A stretch of DNA of 64,000 bases from Peteryoungia aggregata LMG 23059 (GTDB lineage: Bacteria > Pseudomonadota > Alphaproteobacteria > Rhizobiales > Rhizobiaceae): NCBI RefSeq assembly GCF_030814435.1, contig NZ_JAUSUW010000009.1, forward strand, positions 1 through 64,000. The letters run 5' to 3'. The notes beneath the pieces were generated by a model. The model searched no databases, was not told the origin of the DNA, and saw nothing but the letters and a program-made list of their open reading frames with translations. A program made the translations under genes and the position numbers. Below, in pieces: positions 59,292 through 64,000 of this stretch. The stretch's first letter is position 1, and each line of letters starts with the position of its first letter.

Positions 59292-60125
59292 TTAACGTGC
59301 CTTGGGACGAAGGGCAACGATCGCCGCAGCTGTCTCTTCTATGGAGCGGCGGGTGACGTCTATCACCGGCCAGTTGTTTCGTGCGCAGAGGGAGCGCGCG
59401 TATTTGAGCTCTTCCGTGATCGAAGCACGGTCGACATATTCACTCCGGTCGTATCCTGCGGTCGCACCCAGGACGCGATTTTCGCGCACTTGCGAAATCC
59501 GATCGGATGTTGCGATCAATCCGACGATCAGGGGGTGCGCGGCCTTGAGCAGAGCCTCGGGCAACGGGACACCCGGAACAATGGGAAGATTGGCGGTCTT
59601 TATGCCCCTGTTGGCGAGGTAAATGCTGGTGGGCGTCTTCGAGGTTCGGCTGATGCCGATGATGACTACGTCAGCATGATCGTAGTCTTCAGGCGCCTGG
59701 CCATCATCATGGTCCATTGTGAAGTTCAGCGCTTCGATCCGTGCAAAATACTCCGCGTTCAGCACATGCTGTGCACCGACTCGCCCGCGCGAGGGTGCGC
59801 CGAGATAGGTCTGAAACTTGTCGATGATCGGTGCGAGAACGTTGACGCATGGCAATCCGAGTTCGTGGCATCCCGTCTCGATCAGGGCCGCAAGATCCTG
59901 GTCAACGATGGTGTAGAGCACGATGCCCGGTTCCCGATCGATCGCGTCTATCAGTGCCTTGATCTGCTTTTTGCTGCGGATGAGGGGATAGACGTGTTCA
60001 ATCGCGTTTGAACCACGGAACTGTGCTGCCGCAGCTCGGCCTGCAGAGATCAGAGTCTCTCCAGTCGAGTCAGAAATCAGATGGAGATGGAAGAAGTTTT
60101 TCCGGTTCTCCACGATCTTCTCCAT
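59292..60125 (-). CDS. ppsR: Bifunctional PEP synthase regulatory kinase/pyrophosphorylase (DUF299)
   Basis: A 277-residue protein of the PSRP/DUF299 family, which phosphorylates and dephosphorylates a threonine of PEP synthase or pyruvate phosphate dikinase. The P-loop-like [15 protein letters not shown] and the N-terminal [10 protein letters not shown] are diagnostic. The Caulobacter homologue lies beside Cori. The gene is read away from the gene-free region at 60126-60519. Confidence 0.93.
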   Translation of the reverse strand: MEKIVENRKNFFHLHLISDSTGETLISAGRAAAAQFRGSNAIEHVYPLIRSKKQIKALIDAIDREPGIVLYTIVDQDLAALIETGCHELGLPCVNVLAPIIDKFQTYLGAPSRGRVGAQHVLNAEYFARIEALNFTMDHDDGQAPEDYDHADVVIIGISRTSKTPTSIYLANRGIKTANLPIVPGVPLPEALLKAAHPLIVGLIATSDRISQVRENRVLGATAGYDRSEYVDRASITEELKYARSLCARNNWPVIDVTRRSIEETAAAIVALRPKAR

Positions 60126-60519
60126 GCCCTGTTGATTGTCCGGGATAAACAGACCTAACGGCGGGAGGTTGGCGACGGCAAGAGGAAAAGTGCCGATTTA
60201 TCCACAATTGAACCCTGGTTGGGTCCGAATTTCGCTGCTCTGTGAATTGCGGTAATTCATGCAATCTCTTCCAAGAGGATCGACTCTTCATCCACAGACA
60301 CTGTGGCAAGTGATGGCCCATTGAAACCATTGAAACAAATGATTAATTTCGACTTATCCCCATAATCCCATAAGCGTGAGCGGAGTCAGTGTTCGAGTGC
60401 GGTTGATGAGGCGCAGATTGGGAACAAGGTGTGGGGTTGCATTAATCCTTGATAGTCAGAGACTCTTAGAAATAGAAGAAGATTCAATATCTCTTTTCTT
60501 TATTGAAAGGGCTTGAGCC
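60126..60519. other. Predicted chromosomal replication origin (oriC) between ppsR and hemE
   Basis: A 394-base gene-free region. It holds a perfect DnaA box TTATCCACA at 60198-60206 and two near-consensus boxes, TCATCCACA at 60288-60296 and TTATCCCCA at 60354-60362. There are GANTC sites at 60082-60086 (just outside), 60282-60286, 60382-60386, 60459-60463 and 60481-60485. The inverted repeat CCACAG/CTGTGG runs 60292-60306, TGAATT/AATTCA 60243-60259, and the 9-base tandem repeat CATTGAAAC 60319-60336. The final 50 bases are AT-rich. Origins have been mapped next to hemE in Caulobacter and Sinorhizobium. Confidence 0.8.
60198..60206 (+). promoter_or_regulatory. DnaA box (perfect)
   Basis: TTATCCACA, the exact consensus, lies in the hemE-ppsR gap. 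Weaker forms lie at 60288-60296 and 60354-60362 in the same orientation. Confidence 0.85.
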
Positions 60520-61551
60520 TTGAGCACGCCGAACCGTAAAGTCCTGAACGTTCTCAAGGGTGAGACGGTCACTCCGCCTCCAATCTGGCTGATGCGACAG
60601 GCAGGTCGCTATCTGCCGGAGTATCGGGAAACTCGGCAGAAGGCGGGCAGTTTTCTCGATCTCTGTTATTCGCCGGAGTTTGCGACAGAGGTGACGTTGC
60701 AGCCCATCAGGCGTTATGGCTTCGACGCAGCGATCCTGTTCTCCGACATTCTCGTGATACCCGACGCTCTGCACCGGAATGTCACGTTTACCGAAGGTCA
60801 CGGACCCCAGATGGATCCGATCGACGAGGCTGGAATTCTGACCTTGTCAGACGCTGGCGTGATGGAACACCTGAAGCCGGTGTTCGAGACAGTCACTCGT
60901 CTGCGCAGGGAATTGCCTCAGGAGACGACGCTTCTCGGTTTCTGTGGGGCACCCTGGACCGTTGCGACTTACATGATTGCCGGCCATGGGACGCCTGATC
61001 AGGCTCCGGCCAGACTTTTCGCCTATCGACATCCGCAGGCGTTTCGAAGGCTTCTCGATGTTCTTGCCGATATTTCGGCTGAGTATCTCGTGGCGCAGAT
61101 CGACGCTGGCGCTGATGCTGTCCAGATCTTCGACTCCTGGGCAGGTGTTCTCGGCGAGGCTGAGTTCGAAGCCTATGCAGTTGAGCCGGTACGGCGCATC
61201 ATCGAATCGGTCAAGTCGCGTCGACCGCATGCCAGGGTCATCGCGTTTGCAAAGGGCGCTGGGATCTTGCTGAAGCAGTACCGCCGAAAGACAGGTGCTG
61301 ACGCGATCGGTCTAGACTGGTCAGTGCCTCTGAGTTTTGCCGTGGAGCTGCAGAAGGATGGTCCGGTACAGGGCAATCTCGATCCGATGCGGGTTGTAGC
61401 AGGCGGTTCCGCCCTGAGTGAGGGAATTGATGCCATTCTCCAGGCACTTGGCCATGGTCCATTGATCTTCAATCTTGGACACGGAATCACGCCTCAGGCG
61501 AATCCTGCTCATGTGACGGATCTGGTCACCCAGGTGCGTAGTTTCCGGTGA
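60520..61551 (+). CDS. hemE: Uroporphyrinogen decarboxylase
   Basis: A 343-residue decarboxylase converting uroporphyrinogen III to coproporphyrinogen III in heme synthesis. The N-terminal [17 protein letters not shown] and [13 protein letters not shown] are signature blocks. The apparent start is TTG at 60520, after GAAAGGGC; no ATG precedes the first conserved residues. It lies directly beside the predicted origin, and hemJ follows after one base. Confidence 0.96.
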   Translation: MSTPNRKVLNVLKGETVTPPPIWLMRQAGRYLPEYRETRQKAGSFLDLCYSPEFATEVTLQPIRRYGFDAAILFSDILVIPDALHRNVTFTEGHGPQMDPIDEAGILTLSDAGVMEHLKPVFETVTRLRRELPQETTLLGFCGAPWTVATYMIAGHGTPDQAPARLFAYRHPQAFRRLLDVLADISAEYLVAQIDAGADAVQIFDSWAGVLGEAEFEAYAVEPVRRIIESVKSRRPHARVIAFAKGAGILLKQYRRKTGADAIGLDWSVPLSFAVELQKDGPVQGNLDPMRVVAGGSALSEGIDAILQALGHGPLIFNLGHGITPQANPAHVTDLVTQVRSFR

Positions 61552-61552
61552 G

Positions 61553-62092
61553 ATGATGGAAAGACAAATTGACGTCAACCCGGGTGCCAGAGCAGCGCGG
61601 AAAGCGGCGATGGCCCTTGGCTTCTTTGCGGTGATCGGTGGCGGTATCATGCTTGCAGGACCCGACCAGGCATATCCCTGGATCAAGGCGCTGCATGTCA
61701 TTGCCATCATTTCCTGGATGGCCGGCCTGCTCTACCTTCCGCGCCTTTTCATCTACCATTGTGATTGTGATCCGGCGTCGGAGCAGGCGCAGACCTTTGC
61801 CGTGATGGAGGCTCGGTTGATGCGCGTGATCATGAATCCGGCCATGGTGGTATCCTGGATCCTTGGGCTCTATCTCGCCTGGCAGGTGTTCGCCTTCCAG
61901 GGCGGATGGCTACACGCCAAGATCCTCGCAGTGGTCGTGCTGTCTGGCGTCCATGGATATTTCTCCAAGGCGGTCAAGGCGTTCGGGCGTGGGGATTACA
62001 TCCGGACACCGCGCTACTGGCGAATGATGAACGAAGCGCCGACCTTGCTGATGATCGTGATCGTCGTGCTTGCCGTCGTGAAACCCTTTTAA
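61553..62092 (+). CDS. hemJ: Protoporphyrinogen oxidase HemJ
   Basis: A 179-residue membrane enzyme oxidising protoporphyrinogen IX. Membrane segments are visible (ALGFFAVIGGGIMLAG, LHVIAIISWMAGLLYLPRLFIYH, MVVSWILGLYLAW, ILAVVVLSGVHGYFSKAV). The conserved histidine lies in KALHVIAII. A start at 61556 is equally plausible. It is read together with hemE. Confidence 0.94.
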   Translation: MMERQIDVNPGARAARKAAMALGFFAVIGGGIMLAGPDQAYPWIKALHVIAIISWMAGLLYLPRLFIYHCDCDPASEQAQTFAVMEARLMRVIMNPAMVVSWILGLYLAWQVFAFQGGWLHAKILAVVVLSGVHGYFSKAVKAFGRGDYIRTPRYWRMMNEAPTLLMIVIVVLAVVKPF

Positions 62093-62284
62093 GATTTTCG
62101 AGAGATCGCTTTATTTTCGCAAGCGAGGGCTTTTCGCTTGCGGTCGAATCCACGAGTCGCTATTTTCGCGCCACCTCCTCTATTGGCTTGCGTAATATTC
62201 AGTCATTTGCGGCCTTCGCGATCGTACCGAATTCCACCAGCTCGCCGCTCCCCTTCAAAATTCTATCTGACGTGGTCCCTCTTC
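62093..62284 (+). promoter_or_regulatory. hemJ-rho intergenic region and rho leader, with an inverted repeat
   Basis: A 192-base stretch before rho. It has an inverted repeat CGCAAGCG at 62118-62125 and CGCTTGCG at 62135-62142 with loop AGGGCTTTT, preceded by TTTATTTT. No T-run follows, so it is not a clear terminator. It could be part of a rho leader or a termination element after hemJ. The rho frame is open for 49 codons upstream of the chosen start. Confidence 0.45.
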
Positions 62285-63550
<1,266 letters not shown>

Positions 63551-63598
63551 CGGGTTCCGGCTGTGGCCGGGGCTCCTTAGGCAGCGCGGAGGAGCGAT

Positions 63599-64000
63599 GT
63601 GACGAGTACTCCATCCGATACCATCTTTGCGCTTGCTTCGGGCGGCCTACCTTCAGGTGTTGCCGTTATCAGGATCAGCGGCCCTGTCTGCCGTGCCATT
63701 GTGGAAACGATGGCAGGCGGATTGCCACAAACACGTGTGGCTACCTTACGTTCTATCCGGTCCGTAGATGGACAGGTGCTCGACCAGGGACTTGTTTTGT
63801 TTTTTGCGGGCCCCCACTCCTTCACAGGTGAAGATTGTGCCGAGTTCCAGCTTCATGGAGGACGCGCTGTCGTCAATGCAGTTCTCCATTGCTTAGCCGG
63901 ATTCCCTCAGTCACGGCTGGCGGAAGCTGGTGAATTCTCGAAACGTGCTTTCGCCAACGGCAAGATGGACCTCGTAGAGGTCGAAGGTCTTGCAGATCTT
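63599..64000 (+). CDS. mnmE: tRNA modification GTPase MnmE (5' part, runs off the window)
   Basis: The first 134 codons of a GTPase that, with MnmG, modifies wobble uridines. The protein starts with a GTG at 63599, with GGAGGAG at 63588-63594. It reads TSTPSDTIFALASGGLPSGV, then FAGPHSFTGEDCAEFQLHGG and GEFSKRAFANGKMDLVEVE, all N-terminal MnmE domain. The G domain lies beyond the window. mnmG, rsmG and parA/parB are expected beyond it by analogy with relatives. Confidence 0.95.
   Translation, partial: MTSTPSDTIFALASGGLPSGVAVIRISGPVCRAIVETMAGGLPQTRVATLRSIRSVDGQVLDQGLVLFFAGPHSFTGEDCAEFQLHGGRAVVNAVLHCLAGFPQSRLAEAGEFSKRAFANGKMDLVEVEGLADL

Noticed and set aside
60241-60249. TGTGAATTG as a reverse DnaA box
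   Set aside because: Two mismatches from the reverse consensus TGTGNATAA, at its conserved end.

Overview
The window is a gene-dense, high-GC stretch of an alphaproteobacterial chromosome. It is almost certainly from the Rhizobiaceae (Agrobacterium/Rhizobium/Sinorhizobium type). The family-level markers are the acid and redox two-component pair ActS/ActR, the ChvG/ChvI pair followed by a truncated HPr kinase, EIIA-Man and HPr, alphaproteobacterial-type AddA/AddB, a DivL-type pseudo-histidine kinase, and the order maf-aroE-coaE-dnaQ / secB / hemE-hemJ-rho-mnmE around the chromosomal replication origin. I saw no tRNA, rRNA, insertion sequence, prophage or CRISPR array. Almost everything is core genome, and the genes overlap or lie a few bases apart.

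Layout. 0-7 kb: an ornithine cyclodeaminase-family enzyme, helicase HrpB, ActS/ActR, the MmcB nuclease-fold protein and an L,D-transpeptidase. 7-14 kb: malate synthase G, an orphan hydantoinase/oxoprolinase-type protein, a cytochrome P450 and a DUF1402 exported protein, all on the minus strand; this is the most accessory-looking part. 14-20.3 kb: the protease pair HslU/HslV, diverging from the histidine operon hisB-hisH-hisA-hisF-hisE with coaA attached by a 4-base overlap. 20.3-23.2 kb: alkB, arfB and pckA. 23.5-28.9 kb: chvI-chvG-hprK-EIIA-HPr, then ahcY behind a strong palindromic operator and a structured leader. 29-33.9 kb: divL, a TsaE-kinase fusion and a MurU-like uridylyltransferase, linking tRNA modification and peptidoglycan recycling. 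33.9-41 kb: addB-addA and trxA. 41-49 kb (minus strand): folC-accD-trpA-trpB-trpF, a YgjP-type metallopeptidase, DUF2852 and PHA depolymerase. 49-60 kb: a nitroreductase, gyrB, an Xre regulator, Smr, MltA, a Tim44-like adaptor, FxsA, SecB, and the overlapping set maf-aroE-coaE-dnaQ plus the PEP synthase regulator. 60.1-60.5 kb: a 394-base gene-free region with DnaA boxes, short inverted and tandem repeats, and an AT-rich flank before hemE. This is the best candidate for the chromosomal origin. hemE, hemJ, rho and the 5' part of mnmE run rightwards from it to the window end.

How it fits together. The right end is origin-proximal: genes immediately left of 60.1 kb mostly run leftwards and genes right of it run rightwards, so both sets are co-directional with replication. 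Two copies of a 17-base parS-like sequence flank this region on its left side (49.85 and 58.65 kb). Both differ from the canonical parS palindrome at the same base, which also creates a GANTC methylation site. The most interesting non-coding signals are this origin/parS-like set, the ahcY operator plus leader, and the AT-rich inverted repeat between pckA and chvI. The most interesting protein-level signals are the tyrosine-for-histidine DivL, the TsaE-kinase fusion beside MurU, the lysozyme-like motifs in DUF1402, an MltA with no visible export signal next to a membrane-anchored Tim44-like protein, and an AccD with a degenerate zinc ribbon. I found no wholly unknown multi-gene system.
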